NCBI RefSeq assembly: GCF_019977315.1
Contig: NZ_AP024652.1
Span: 3,534,001 to 3,598,000, forward strand
Length of the DNA: 64,000 nucleotides
DNA from: Arthrobacter sp. StoSoilB22
GTDB taxonomy: Bacteria; Actinomycetota; Actinomycetes; Actinomycetales; Micrococcaceae
Direction: 5' to 3'
In this document: piece after piece, positions 1 to 8,617 of the stretch
How the letters are laid out: each line of letters begins with the position of its first letter
Position numbering within the stretch: the stretch's first letter is position 1
Program-made: the position numbers and the translations under genes
Notes under the pieces: model-generated
Seen by the model: the letters and a program-made list of their open reading frames with translations, nothing else
Databases searched by the model: none
What the model was told of the DNA's origin: nothing

Positions 1-288
1 TTGCCGTTCGTGACCCTGCTCCTGCGTTTGAGGGGCAACACGGAGATCGAGCGCAACGCCCTGGAACGCCGCCGCGCCTTCGACCACAAAGTGGCCGAGC
101 TGATTGCCGCTGCCCGGGAAGACGGCTCCCTGCGCCAGGACATTGATCCGCGCACCGTCACACGCCTGCTGTTCGGCACCATCAACTCGATCGTGGAGTG
201 GTACAAGCCCGGCGGCTCGCTGTCCCCGGAAAAGCTCGCCGACGACGTGATCACCATGGCCTTCGACGGCCTCCACACGGCCGCCTGA
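1..288 (+). CDS. TetR family transcriptional regulator, C-terminal part
   Basis: The open frame enters from the left window edge and ends at TGA 286-288, so only the last 95 residues are visible. The helical text, with a TVTRLLFGTINSIVEWY stretch followed by LADDVITMAFDGL, is typical of the ligand-binding C-terminal domain of TetR/AcrR regulators. The DNA-binding helix-turn-helix lies outside the window. TetR-type operators upstream of paaZ and of the thiolase operon make this protein a candidate regulator of phenylacetate degradation; that link is inference. A 32-bp repeat array begins 2 nt after its stop codon. Confidence 0.75.
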   Translation: MPFVTLLLRLRGNTEIERNALERRRAFDHKVAELIAAAREDGSLRQDIDPRTVTRLLFGTINSIVEWYKPGGSLSPEKLADDVITMAFDGLHTAA

Positions 289-290
289 CG

Positions 291-433
291 CTCTCTCACA
301 TCCCGCCGCCTCTCGGCCATCCCTCTCTCACATCCCACCCCCTCCCGGCCATCCCTCTCTCACATCCCACCCCCTCTCGGCCATCCCTCTCTCACATCCC
401 ACCCCCTCTCGGCCATCCCTCTCTCACATCCCA
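291..433 (+). repeat. 32-bp tandem array A (core CTCTCTCACAT)
   Basis: Five copies of the core CTCTCTCACATCCC start at 291, 323, 355, 387 and 419, exactly 32 bp apart. The roughly 18 bp between cores are also nearly the same from unit to unit (C-rich, ending CGGCCATCC). The array begins 2 nt after the TetR stop codon. Together with the terminator and a lone inverted core it fills the 308-bp gap between the TetR gene and IS copy 1. Confidence 0.93.
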
Positions 434-506
434 CGGTGGCGGGCGTGACGATGCCCTGGGCCGCCGTCGTCGTGAAATTCGTATCGGCCGCCCTCGTCCT
501 GAACGA

Positions 507-544
507 CAAAACGCCTTTCCACATCTGAGTGGAAAGGCGTTTTG
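507..544. terminator. Strong bidirectional hairpin terminator
   Basis: A perfect 16-bp stem pairs 507-522 (CAAAACGCCTTTCCAC) with 529-544 (GTGGAAAGGCGTTTTG) around a 6-nt loop. A-rich and T-rich arm ends give a U-tract on both strands. It lies downstream of the TetR gene and probably ends its transcript. Confidence 0.85.
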
Positions 545-581
545 CTGTTTGTTGCAGGAGGGACCCGCCCAAACCCGAGGG

Positions 582-592
582 ATGTGAGAGAG
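582..592 (-). repeat. Single inverted copy of the CTCTCTCACAT core
   Basis: ATGTGAGAGAG here is the reverse complement of the array A core. It sits 4 bp from the left end of IS copy 1. It may be the remnant of a second, oppositely oriented array lost when the IS inserted or when adjacent DNA was deleted. Confidence 0.7.
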
Positions 593-640
593 GGACTGCG
601 GTCGTCAAGTTTTTGAGACAGGTCTCGTTGTTGTTTTTGG

Positions 641-1510
641 TTAGGCGGCCAGGGGTTGCTGGGCGCGGGTTTGGTAGTTGGTGTGGGCTTTGGCTGGTGG
701 TATGCCGCCGGCTCGGCGGTTGGGCCGGCGGCGGTTGTACCAGCCCTCGATGTATTCCATGACACCGGTTCGGGCGGCGAGTCGGGAGCCGTAGCGTTGG
801 TGGTGGTAGAACTCGGTTTTGAGGTGGGAGAAGAAGTTCTCCGCGACGGCGTTGTCCCAGCAGACCCCGACTTTCCCCATGGACTGCGTCACCGAGTTAT
901 CGCCGCACCATTTCTGGAATTCATCCGAGGTGTATTGGGTGCCCCGGTCCGAATGGAACACCACCGAGGCCCCGGTCAGGTGGCCGTGGTTGCGGGCCAT
1001 TTGCAGCGCCGCGGTGCACAGGCTCGCGCGCATGTGCCCGGCCATGGACCAGCCGATGACCATGCCGGAGAAAAGATCGATCACCGTAGCCAGGTAGAGC
1101 CAGCCCTCACCCGTGCGCAGGTAGGTGATGTCACCGACCAGGCGGGTTCCGGGCACTGTTGAGGTGAAGTCCCGCTTGCCCTCTGCATCGAGCATGTGGT
1201 TCTCGATGTGGGCTGTTTTGGCCTGCGGATCCTGGACGGTAGTTGCCTTCCAGGCCTGGGTGCGGACGGCCCGCAGCCCGTGCTCACGCATGATCGCCCC
1301 GACAGTGGGGGCCGAGACCCGCACTCCCTTCTCGTTCAAAAGCAGGGTCAGTTGGTCCCGGCCGGCACGGCCCTTCTCCTCCTTATACAGCTCGGTAACC
1401 GCGGCGGCGAGATCCTGATGCCGTACTGCCCGCGGGGATGGCCCGGCCGGGTTGCGCCATCGGTAGAACGAGGCCCTGGAAACCTTCAACGCCCGGCATA
1501 GCCAGGCCAC
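641..1510 (-). CDS. IS3-family transposase OrfB (DDE catalytic subunit), copy 1
   Basis: This 289-aa ORF carries the rve/DDE integrase core: the first Asp in GDITYLRT, the second in FHSDRGTQYTS and the Glu in DNAVAENFFSHLKTE, with an N-terminal HTH_21-type region. The frame stays open upstream of the first start codon, through VEGFYEFIEAEKANHS, into the end of orfA. OrfB is therefore probably made as an OrfAB fusion by -1 frameshifting near CAAAAG, as usual for IS3 elements. The protein is identical to copy 2 over this span, which suggests recent transposition. Confidence 0.92.
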   Translation of the reverse strand: MAWLCRALKVSRASFYRWRNPAGPSPRAVRHQDLAAAVTELYKEEKGRAGRDQLTLLLNEKGVRVSAPTVGAIMREHGLRAVRTQAWKATTVQDPQAKTAHIENHMLDAEGKRDFTSTVPGTRLVGDITYLRTGEGWLYLATVIDLFSGMVIGWSMAGHMRASLCTAALQMARNHGHLTGASVVFHSDRGTQYTSDEFQKWCGDNSVTQSMGKVGVCWDNAVAENFFSHLKTEFYHHQRYGSRLAARTGVMEYIEGWYNRRRPNRRAGGIPPAKAHTNYQTRAQQPLAA

Positions 1511-1554
1511 GGAATGGTTGGCCTTCTCCGCTTCGATGAACTCGTAGAAGCCCT

Positions 1555-1857
1555 CTACTTTTGCTTCGCGGCAAAGAAGGCGCTGACTTTTCCCAAGAAC
1601 TCGACCTCGGCCTTCAATCTCTCGTTCTCAGCCAAGGCCTTCCGGTGTTCATCCCAGGACACCGGGCCCGGGTCCACAGGCTCTAGAGCAGGACCGTCCT
1701 GATGTTTTCCCCGGTGCCGATGAAGCCAGTTCCCCAACGTGCTCTCCTTCACCCCGAGCTCGTCAGCGACTTGCTTCACTGAACGATCCGAGGACAACAC
1801 CAGCTGCACAGCTTCCTCACGGAAAGCCGCATCATATTTTCTTCTAGGACCAGTCAT
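1555..1857 (-). CDS. IS3-family transposase OrfA, copy 1
   Basis: This 100-aa protein begins MTGPRRKYDAAFREEAVQLV and has the HTH_Tnp_1 helix-turn-helix (SVKQVADELGVKESTLGNWLHRH), followed by a C-terminal leucine-zipper-like segment (ENERLKAEVEFLGKV). It binds the IS ends and pairs with OrfB. It is identical to the copy at 53167-53469. Its stop overlaps the upstream extension of the orfB frame. Confidence 0.92.
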   Translation of the reverse strand: MTGPRRKYDAAFREEAVQLVLSSDRSVKQVADELGVKESTLGNWLHRHRGKHQDGPALEPVDPGPVSWDEHRKALAENERLKAEVEFLGKVSAFFAAKQK

Positions 1858-1907
1858 TCTGAAGTCGATCTCCCATCAACCTGTCTCAGAAAACCATACG
1901 GCCGCAG

Positions 1908-4007
1908 TTACTTCTCCACGAGGGTCAGGACATCGTAGGTGGCCACAATTTCGTCGTTCTGGTTGGTCAGGACGGCGTCCCAGGCTACCTCTCCGTATTC
2001 GTCGGTCTCGCGAGGCGTGATCTTCTTGGCTGTCAGCGTGACCCGAATGGAGTCGCCGGCGGCAACAGGGGTGATGAAGCGAAGGTTCTCCAGGCCATAG
2101 TTGGCCAGCACGGGACCCGGAGCGGGCTCAACGAAGAGTCCGGCAGCCCAGCTCAGCAGCAGGTAGCCGTGGGCCACGATGCCGGGGAAGAACGGGTTGG
2201 CTTCTGCGGCTTCCTGGTTGGTGTGCGCGTAAAACGTGTCACCAGTGGAGTTGGCGAAGGCAGTGATGTCTTCGAGAGTGACCTCACGGAGTTCCGAACG
2301 CACGGCGTCACCGATCCGCAACGTGGACAGGTGCTTCCGGAAGGGGTGCTCGCCTTCGGTCTCCACGGTGAAGTTCCGGTCAGCGCCGGTGTGCCAAAGA
2401 CCGGTAACTGCGGTCAGCATGTTCGGTGATCCCTGAATGGCTGTGCGCTGCATGTGGTGCATGACGGAGCGGATACCGCCAAGCTCCTCACCGCCGCCGG
2501 CACGCCCGGGGCCGCCGTGGACCAAGTGCGGGACCGGGGATCCGTGGCCCGTGGATGACCGGGCGTCTTCACGGTTGAGCATGTGGACGCGTCCGTGGTG
2601 GGCAGCGATGCCGAGCACCAGCTCCCGAGCAACAGCGGGATCGTTGGTGCAGACCGATGCCACCAACGAGCCGGAACCACGGGCTGCCAAGCGAATGGCG
2701 TCGGAAAGATCCGAGTATCCGATCACTGAGGAAACCGGCCCGAAGGCCTCCAACGAGTGAACTTCTTCGGCTTCGGCGTCTGCCCAGCTCAGGAGGACCG
2801 GGGACATGAACGCGCCGTCTTCCACTACGCCTACGGTGCCGCCGACGGAAGTGACCGACGGCGAATCGAGAGATCCGTACGCAAGCTCACCACCGGCGTC
2901 GAGCATGGACTGAACGGCGGCGCGAACGTCAGCGAGCTGTTCCAGCGACGCCAAGGCGCCCATGGTGACGCCCTCGGCGCGGGGATCGCCAACCACGACG
3001 CGCTCGTTGATGCGCGCGCCGATGGCGGCTGCGACGTCGGACGTCAGCTCCTGCGGGACGATGACGCGTCGGATGGCCGTGCACTTCTGGCCCGCCTTGA
3101 CGGTCATCTCGGTGACCACCGCTTTGATGAAAGCGTCGAACTCGGGGGTGCCCGGAACGGCGTCTGGTCCGAGGATTGCGGCGTTCAGGGAGTCGGTTTC
3201 GGACGTGAAACGGACGCCGCCCTGGACCACATTCTTGTGGCCCTTCAGCGAGTTGGCAGTGGATGCCGAGCCCGTGAAGGAGACGAGGTCGCGGTAGTCG
3301 AGCTCGTCCAGGATGGTGCGGGCGGAACCGGAAATCAACTGGAGCGAACCTGCGGGCAGGATGCCGGACTCAACGATTGCCTTGACCGCTGCGGCGGCAA
3401 CGTAGCCCGTGGGCGTTGCCGGCTTCACGATGGTGGGGACGCCGGCCAGGAACGCGGGAGCGAACTTCTCCAGCATGCCCCAGACCGGGAAGTTGAACGC
3501 GTTGATTTGGACGGCAACGCCGGGAATCCGGGTGTAGATGTGCTCGGCGACGAACGATCCGTCCTTGGACAGCGTCTCCATGGGACCGTCCACCACAACC
3601 TGCGAGTTGGGCAGTTCGCGCCGTCCCTTGGAGCCGAACGTGAAGAGCACGCCGATGCCGCCGTCAATGTCGATCATGTTGTCGATCTTGGTGGCACCGC
3701 TCTGCGAAGAGGATTCATAGAGCTCTTCGCGACGGCCGTTGAGGTACATGGCCAGCTCTTTGAGCTTGAGCGCGCGCTGGTGGAACGTCAGCTTGCCAAG
3801 TTCCGTTTGGCCGGTGGTGCGGCCGTGATTGACGACGGCGGCAAGGTCCAGTCCGTCGGTGCTGACGTTGGCCAGGACCTCTCCGGTGCTGGCATCACGG
3901 ACCGGGACTCTCTTGGCATCGGGTGCCGGCGTCCACCAGGCATCCTGGACGTAGCTGGGAACGGTTGCAACGGCTGTGGTTTCCGGGGCGACTGCGGTAG
4001 TGGTCAT
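1908..4007 (-). CDS. paaZ: Bifunctional oxepin-CoA hydrolase / aldehyde dehydrogenase PaaZ
   Basis: This protein of about 699 aa fuses an N-terminal aldehyde dehydrogenase domain (residues about 20-510, catalytic Cys in KAGQKCTAIRR) to a C-terminal MaoC-like hot-dog hydratase (about 545-690, TGDTFYAHTN dyad). PaaZ opens the oxepin-CoA ring of the aerobic phenylacetate pathway and oxidises the semialdehyde to 3-oxo-5,6-dehydrosuberyl-CoA. I chose the ATG at 4007 (MTTTAVAPE) over an upstream start because GGAAGGA lies about 9 nt before it. A palindromic TetR-type operator lies 61 bp upstream. The thiolase, hydratase and dehydrogenase for the following steps are in the operon at 12.2-15.1 kb. 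IS copy 1 begins directly after the stop codon. Confidence 0.93.
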   Translation of the reverse strand: MTTTAVAPETTAVATVPSYVQDAWWTPAPDAKRVPVRDASTGEVLANVSTDGLDLAAVVNHGRTTGQTELGKLTFHQRALKLKELAMYLNGRREELYESSSQSGATKIDNMIDIDGGIGVLFTFGSKGRRELPNSQVVVDGPMETLSKDGSFVAEHIYTRIPGVAVQINAFNFPVWGMLEKFAPAFLAGVPTIVKPATPTGYVAAAAVKAIVESGILPAGSLQLISGSARTILDELDYRDLVSFTGSASTANSLKGHKNVVQGGVRFTSETDSLNAAILGPDAVPGTPEFDAFIKAVVTEMTVKAGQKCTAIRRVIVPQELTSDVAAAIGARINERVVVGDPRAEGVTMGALASLEQLADVRAAVQSMLDAGGELAYGSLDSPSVTSVGGTVGVVEDGAFMSPVLLSWADAEAEEVHSLEAFGPVSSVIGYSDLSDAIRLAARGSGSLVASVCTNDPAVARELVLGIAAHHGRVHMLNREDARSSTGHGSPVPHLVHGGPGRAGGGEELGGIRSVMHHMQRTAIQGSPNMLTAVTGLWHTGADRNFTVETEGEHPFRKHLSTLRIGDAVRSELREVTLEDITAFANSTGDTFYAHTNQEAAEANPFFPGIVAHGYLLLSWAAGLFVEPAPGPVLANYGLENLRFITPVAAGDSIRVTLTAKKITPRETDEYGEVAWDAVLTNQNDEIVATYDVLTLVEK

Positions 4008-4067
4008 CGTCGACGGGTCCTTCCAAGGCACGTGAAATCGGCACGGTCATTGCTGACTGGAGCCAAC

Positions 4068-4091
4068 ATTACTGACCGGCCGTTCGGTAAT
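4068..4091. promoter_or_regulatory. Palindromic TetR-type operator upstream of paaZ
   Basis: A 24-bp inverted repeat runs from ATTACTGACCGG to CCGTTCGGTAAT with 20 of 24 positions symmetric. It overlaps the AT-rich promoter region of paaZ. The half-site ACCGRCCGTTCG recurs before the thiolase operon at 15177. A TetR regulator such as the one at the left window edge is the likely ligand, which is inference. Confidence 0.7.
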
Positions 4092-4156
4092 ATATACAGG
4101 GTACATGAATGCCCGGTGGAGTACAGCAGGAATTTCTTATGCTCGCCCCGGATACG

Positions 4157-4196
4157 GCGAAGGGCCGGCCTCCATAGCGGGAGACCGACCCTTCGC
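4157..4196 (-). terminator. Hairpin downstream of the first SLH gene
   Basis: GCGAAGGG at 4157-4164 pairs with CCCTTCGC at 4189-4196, and the stem continues inward with GGCCTCC/GGGAGAC-type pairing. It lies 22 bp past the stop of the minus-strand SLH gene. The U-tract is weak. Confidence 0.6.
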
Positions 4197-4218
4197 ATTG
4201 CTGGCACACGCAGTATGG

Positions 4219-6129
4219 CTACGAGGATCCGAACTTGGTGTTGTAGCGGAACATGAACGCTGCCATGGCATCACGGTTCACCGGGAGCAAAGGCTTGAAC
4301 GCCTTGCCACCCCCTTCGGCCCAACCCGTGGAAATGCCCTGAGCTGCGAGCCAGGTGATCTCCTTGTAGAACTGGGCGCCGACGGGGACATCGTTGAAAG
4401 GCGACGTCGCCGGCGCAATGAACTCGGGCTGCTCAGCCAAGCGGTACATGAACGCAGCCATCGCGTCACGATTCACGGGCTGCAACGGCCGGTATGTCCT
4501 GGTCTTGTCAGCCTCTTCCCAACCGGTGGAGATGCCCTTGTCTGCAAGCCAGGTGATCTCCTTGTAGAACTTCGCATCAACCGGGAGGTCAGCGAAGGGG
4601 GAAACTGCGGGCGGTGTGAACTCAGGCTCACCCGACAACCTGTACATGAACGCAGCCATCGCGTCACGGTTCACAGGGGTCAGGGGCTGGTAAGTCCTGG
4701 ACCCATTAGCTTCCCAGCCAGTGGAGATTCCGGCGTTGGCCAGCCAAAGGATTTCATCCTGGAACTGGGCTCCGAGGGGAACATCGTCAAAGCCCCGAGT
4801 ACCCTGCGTGGCAGTGGCGTAACTCAGTGTCCCAAGGTTCGTGTTATGGCCCACGAATGAGGAAACAGACCTGGCGTTGGCCTCGGTGAGGACATTGCCG
4901 GAGTAGATCGGCTCCGCCCCCTCGGGCTCAGCCACCACGAAGTAGAGTCCCGTGGTCAGGCCTGTGACATTGAAGGTACCGTCCGCTGCGGTGTAGGAAA
5001 AACGAGTCACAAGCGAATCGTCCTTGGTGTAAACGTTGACTCGGACACCGCTCAAGGGTGCTCCGGTGGATCCAAGGATCTTTCCCGTAAGGGTTCCGCC
5101 CTGGCGAACGGTTGCGTTGACGCTGTTCAAGGCCTGTCCGGCGGCCACGGTCACCGGCGTTGCGTTACCCGCGCCCCCGGACTCGGGAAGATCCCTATAA
5201 AGCTGTGCCTCGTATTTGGACAGGAAACCCTTGGTCCGATTGAACTGAACCTTATACGTGCCAGGCAGCAGGTTCTTCAGCGCGTAGGTGGTCTGGGAGG
5301 TTTCCATGACCGTTGACGCTGCAACAGTGCCGTCTTGGGCAATGGCAGTAATGCTCATGCCCGGACCACTCATAGTGGGGCCAGGGGCGGGGGCACCCGC
5401 GATGGAGCCTCCGATAGTGGCAGCCGCAACGGCAGTGTCCTGGACACCAGCGAGTTGCTGTCCTTCAGTAACCGTCACTGACTGTGAGCTCCCGACTCCC
5501 GCAACACCGCCATGCCACATGTTCGCCCACCCACCCTGGGCTTGGAACTGAATCTTGTAAGTGCCCGGCGCGAGGCCACCCACCACATAGTTTCCGGAGT
5601 CCGAGCTTTGGAGAAATGCATTCCCCGCGTAGCCGCTGTTCGCGTAGTCAGGACCCTTGATGACATTAACCTGACCGGTAAAGGCAGCAGAGCCAGCCGG
5701 AACGGAGATCTTTCCGGAAATGAAGGCTGCTGGCTTCAGCGTCTGGTTGATGCCCGTGGTGGTGGCACCCCCGGTGACGCTAACGAGGGTCTTGGCACCA
5801 TCCGGGGATGTTGAATAGTGGGCATTCACCACCGGCGAAGGCTGGGGAAAGTAGTTGAAGTTGACCCAAACGCTCCCCGCCGGAAGTCCACTGACTGTGA
5901 ACGTTCCGTCCGACGCCACAGTCGCCGTTTGGTAATAACCGACTTCGGGGCCGGCGAAGACAGTTATCTTGGTGGCATCCACGCCCGCGGGCACAGTGAC
6001 CGTTCCTGAAATACTGCCTGTAGCAGCTGCAAACGCCGGGGATGCGATCCCTGCAGGCAAAGCACCCAAAATGAGTGCTGCTAAAAGTGTGAGTGCGAGC
6101 CGGTAGCGGCCGCGAGAATAACCCCTCAT
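4219..6129 (-). CDS. Secreted SLH-domain protein with carboxypeptidase-like beta-sandwich repeats (paralogue 1)
   Basis: This 636-aa exported protein has a signal peptide (MRGYSRGRYRLALTLLAALI, ending near AFAA) and several modules resembling the carboxypeptidase regulatory-like/CNA-B fold (GSISGTVTVPAG, GTLTGKILGSTGAPLSGVRV). Three C-terminal S-layer-homology repeats follow (FDDVP, FADLP and FNDVP starts, each ending PVNRDAMAAFMYR). SLH repeats usually attach proteins to the cell wall. The ATG at 6129 has GGGGGA upstream. The protein is a close paralogue of the gene just upstream (6297-8483), with nearly identical signal sequence, 5' leader and SLH region but a diverged middle. No enzymatic domain is recognisable. 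Confidence 0.85.
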   Translation of the reverse strand: MRGYSRGRYRLALTLLAALILGALPAGIASPAFAAATGSISGTVTVPAGVDATKITVFAGPEVGYYQTATVASDGTFTVSGLPAGSVWVNFNYFPQPSPVVNAHYSTSPDGAKTLVSVTGGATTTGINQTLKPAAFISGKISVPAGSAAFTGQVNVIKGPDYANSGYAGNAFLQSSDSGNYVVGGLAPGTYKIQFQAQGGWANMWHGGVAGVGSSQSVTVTEGQQLAGVQDTAVAAATIGGSIAGAPAPGPTMSGPGMSITAIAQDGTVAASTVMETSQTTYALKNLLPGTYKVQFNRTKGFLSKYEAQLYRDLPESGGAGNATPVTVAAGQALNSVNATVRQGGTLTGKILGSTGAPLSGVRVNVYTKDDSLVTRFSYTAADGTFNVTGLTTGLYFVVAEPEGAEPIYSGNVLTEANARSVSSFVGHNTNLGTLSYATATQGTRGFDDVPLGAQFQDEILWLANAGISTGWEANGSRTYQPLTPVNRDAMAAFMYRLSGEPEFTPPAVSPFADLPVDAKFYKEITWLADKGISTGWEEADKTRTYRPLQPVNRDAMAAFMYRLAEQPEFIAPATSPFNDVPVGAQFYKEITWLAAQGISTGWAEGGGKAFKPLLPVNRDAMAAFMFRYNTKFGSS

Positions 6130-6237
6130 GGGTCCCCCATGTTTCATGCGAACGAAGGGGCCGCAAATGGCGGCCCTCCGCGATCCTAGTCGAGAAATAG
6201 ATCTCTTCTAAACGCCGTTGTTTGAACTTGGCTCTTA

Positions 6238-6285
6238 AACCGAAAGAGTTGGTCCCGGATGCATCGGAACCAACCCTTTCCGGTT
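6238..6285 (-). terminator. Terminator hairpin after the second SLH gene
   Basis: AACCGAAAGAGTTGGTCCC at 6238-6256 pairs with GGAACCAACCCTTTCCGGTT at 6266-6285 with few mismatches. It lies 12 bp past the stop of the gene at 6297-8483, between the two paralogues, so they are probably separate transcription units. Confidence 0.75.
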
Positions 6286-6296
6286 GAAAGCTCTGG

Positions 6297-8483
6297 CTAG
6301 CTGACGCCGAACTTCGTGTTGTAGCGGAACATGAATGCTGCCATGGCATCACGGTTCACGGGCAGCAAAGGCTTGAACGACCTGGTGGTTCCCTGTTCAG
6401 CCCAACCCGTGGAGATGCCCTGAGCCGCGAGCCAGGTGATCTCCTTGTAAAACTCGGATTCAACGGACACATCGATGAACGGCGACTCCGCCGGCGGCGT
6501 GAACTCAGGCTCACCAGCCAAGCGGTACATGAACGCCGCCATGGCGTCACGATTCACGGGATGCAACGGCCGGTAGGTCCTGGTCTTGTCAGCCTCTTCC
6601 CAGCCGGTAGAAATCCCCTTGTCGGCAAGCCACGTGATCTCTTTGTAGAACTGCGCCGTCACCGGCAGGTCTTTGAAAGGGGAAACGTTGGGTGCCGTGA
6701 AGTCGGGTTTGCCCGACAACCGGTACATAAACGCCGCCATGGCATCACGGTTGACAGGAGTTAGCGGCTTATAAATCCTCGTCCCGTTGGACTCCCACCC
6801 CGTGGATATCTGTTTGTCAGCCAACCACTGCATTTCATTCTCAAACTGTGCGCCGATCGGGACATCATCAAAGCCCTGGACGCCCTGCGAAGCGGTGGCG
6901 TAGCTCAATGTTCCGACGTCGGTGTTTTGCCCTGCGAACGCGGAAACGGACCGGGCATTGACCTCCGTGAGAACATTGCCGGAGTAGATGGGGCCCGACT
7001 CACCGGCAGGTGTAGCCGACACGAAATAGAGCCCTGTACTGAGCCCGGTCACTTTGAATGCCCCATCAGCTGCCGTTGTCCCGCGACGGGCGACCAGAAG
7101 ACCATCCTTGCTGTAAACCCGAACTGATGCATCCTTCAAAGGCGTGCCGTTGGCACCCATAAGTTTGCCCGTCAGGGTTCCTCCGACGCGTCTCACTTGG
7201 TTAATATTCGAGACGGTTTGACCCGGAGCAACAGTAATTGCGGCGGCACTTCCCAGACCGGCACTTTCGGGCACAGCATTGTAATACTGCCCTTCCTGAG
7301 CGGTCCGGTAAGTGTCATGGGTGTAGCGATTAAATTGGACCTTGTAAGTCCCCGGAAACAGCCCGCTGACCGCGTATTCCTCCGGTTTGAGCAACCTGAC
7401 CGTGTTGACGTATTCTGCGAGCGAGCCGTCAAGGTTGACCACGTCCACACTTTGATAGTTGACGTCACCTGCCGTAAAGCCCCTGATCGTTGCCCCTTTT
7501 ACTGCTGTGTCCGATAGTCCACTGAGATGCTGCGCATTCCCAACAGTTACAGATGGTGATGCAGCCGGTCCGGCAACACCGCCGTGCCACATGGACGCAA
7601 AAGTGGCCTCATCGGGACGGAATTCAAGTTTGTAGGTCCCCGCCTCAAGTCCTCCGATGGTGTAAGAGCCACCTTTAACGGCGGCGTATCCTGCCATCTT
7701 TCCGAGGTCACCGATCGGCTTTGCGAAAACGGTGCCGCCGAACGGTACGGGGCTCGATAGGGTCCCTGAAATCAATGCGGACTTCCTCAAGACCTGATTT
7801 ATGCCGGTAGTTGTCTGCCCATCAACAACCTTGACCCTTGTGGCCAAGTCTCCGTTGGGGACTCCCGGATAGTGCGTCTCAATAAAAGGTTCGGAGCCAA
7901 AAGCTTGCGTAAATGAGACAACATATTCACCAGGGGCCAAAGGACCAAGCTCGAAGTTACCCTCGGCATCGGAGGGATATGACCAATCGCTGTCTGCTTG
8001 ATAGTCATTGTGAACCTTGGCATGTACGAAGACATTTCCGGCGTTGGTACCTGCCGGCATCGCCACTCTTCCCTTGATTCTGCCACCTGGGGTCATCGTG
8101 TGATTGATTCCAGTGACCGCCGCACCCTGTGCCACCGCGATCTTTGTCGCATCATCAAATTTGAAACTACCGTAGTAGGAGTGAATGACCAGATGATCGT
8201 AGGCAAAATTCACAAAGCGCAGCCTATATTCGCCTGCTCCGAGTCCTGAGACAGTAAACTGGCCGCTGGCATTCGGCCGAGCGCTCGCAGAGGTCGGACC
8301 GCCTTCGGCATAAATGTAGACCGCGGTAACATCCACACCGGCGGGCACCGCGACAGTTCCGGAAATGCTCCCCGCGGGCGCGGCTGAAGCTGGGGATGCG
8401 AGCCCGACGGGGAATGTACCCAAAATGAGTGCTGCTAAAAGTGTGAGTGCGAGCCGAAAACGGCCGCGAGAATAACCCCTCAT
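6297..8483 (-). CDS. Secreted SLH-domain protein with carboxypeptidase-like beta-sandwich repeats (paralogue 2)
   Basis: This 728-aa protein has the same architecture as its neighbour: signal peptide MRGYSRGRFRLALTLLAALI, a chain of GSISGTV/GRIKGRV/GTLTGK beta-sandwich modules and three C-terminal SLH repeats (FDDVP, FKDLP, FIDVS). It is about 90 residues longer because of an extra module in the N-terminal half. The start at 8483 matches the duplicated start of the neighbour, with GGGGGA just upstream; an in-frame extension to 8543 exists but is not shared. The pair arose by tandem duplication. A cell-wall-attached surface role is inferred from the SLH domains. Confidence 0.85.
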   Translation of the reverse strand: MRGYSRGRFRLALTLLAALILGTFPVGLASPASAAPAGSISGTVAVPAGVDVTAVYIYAEGGPTSASARPNASGQFTVSGLGAGEYRLRFVNFAYDHLVIHSYYGSFKFDDATKIAVAQGAAVTGINHTMTPGGRIKGRVAMPAGTNAGNVFVHAKVHNDYQADSDWSYPSDAEGNFELGPLAPGEYVVSFTQAFGSEPFIETHYPGVPNGDLATRVKVVDGQTTTGINQVLRKSALISGTLSSPVPFGGTVFAKPIGDLGKMAGYAAVKGGSYTIGGLEAGTYKLEFRPDEATFASMWHGGVAGPAASPSVTVGNAQHLSGLSDTAVKGATIRGFTAGDVNYQSVDVVNLDGSLAEYVNTVRLLKPEEYAVSGLFPGTYKVQFNRYTHDTYRTAQEGQYYNAVPESAGLGSAAAITVAPGQTVSNINQVRRVGGTLTGKLMGANGTPLKDASVRVYSKDGLLVARRGTTAADGAFKVTGLSTGLYFVSATPAGESGPIYSGNVLTEVNARSVSAFAGQNTDVGTLSYATASQGVQGFDDVPIGAQFENEMQWLADKQISTGWESNGTRIYKPLTPVNRDAMAAFMYRLSGKPDFTAPNVSPFKDLPVTAQFYKEITWLADKGISTGWEEADKTRTYRPLHPVNRDAMAAFMYRLAGEPEFTPPAESPFIDVSVESEFYKEITWLAAQGISTGWAEQGTTRSFKPLLPVNRDAMAAFMFRYNTKFGVS

Positions 8484-8617
8484 GGGTCCCCCATATTTAT
8501 GCGAACGAAAGGGCCGCTTAATCAGCAGCCCTTCCGAGATCATAGGGCCTCAGGCACAGCACAGTCGATAGTCGAGGCTCACATGACACATGGAGCGAAG
8601 AACGCTTGTGTGACCGC

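Larger units (their letters stand above)
597..1906 (-). mobile_element. IS3-family insertion sequence, copy 1 (1310 bp)
   Basis: The ends were set by comparison with the inverted copy at 53118-54427: identity stops at the same base on both sides, giving 1310 bp each. The terminal inverted repeats are imperfect, about 27 bp, and start TGCGG and end in TTGAGACAGGT/CTGAGACAGGT. The element carries orfA and orfB on the minus strand. Flanking trinucleotides are GAC on the left and GTT on the right, so there is no target duplication, unlike copy 2. The right end lies one base from the paaZ stop codon. Confidence 0.9.

Noticed and set aside
291..433. CRISPR array
   Set aside because: The period is constant at 32 bp, but the sequence between cores is also repeated within each array. 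There are no unique spacers, and no cas genes are present.
2757..4256. 499-aa plus-strand ORF
   Set aside because: It lies antisense to paaZ; its composition is that of a GC-rich shadow frame and it matches no family.
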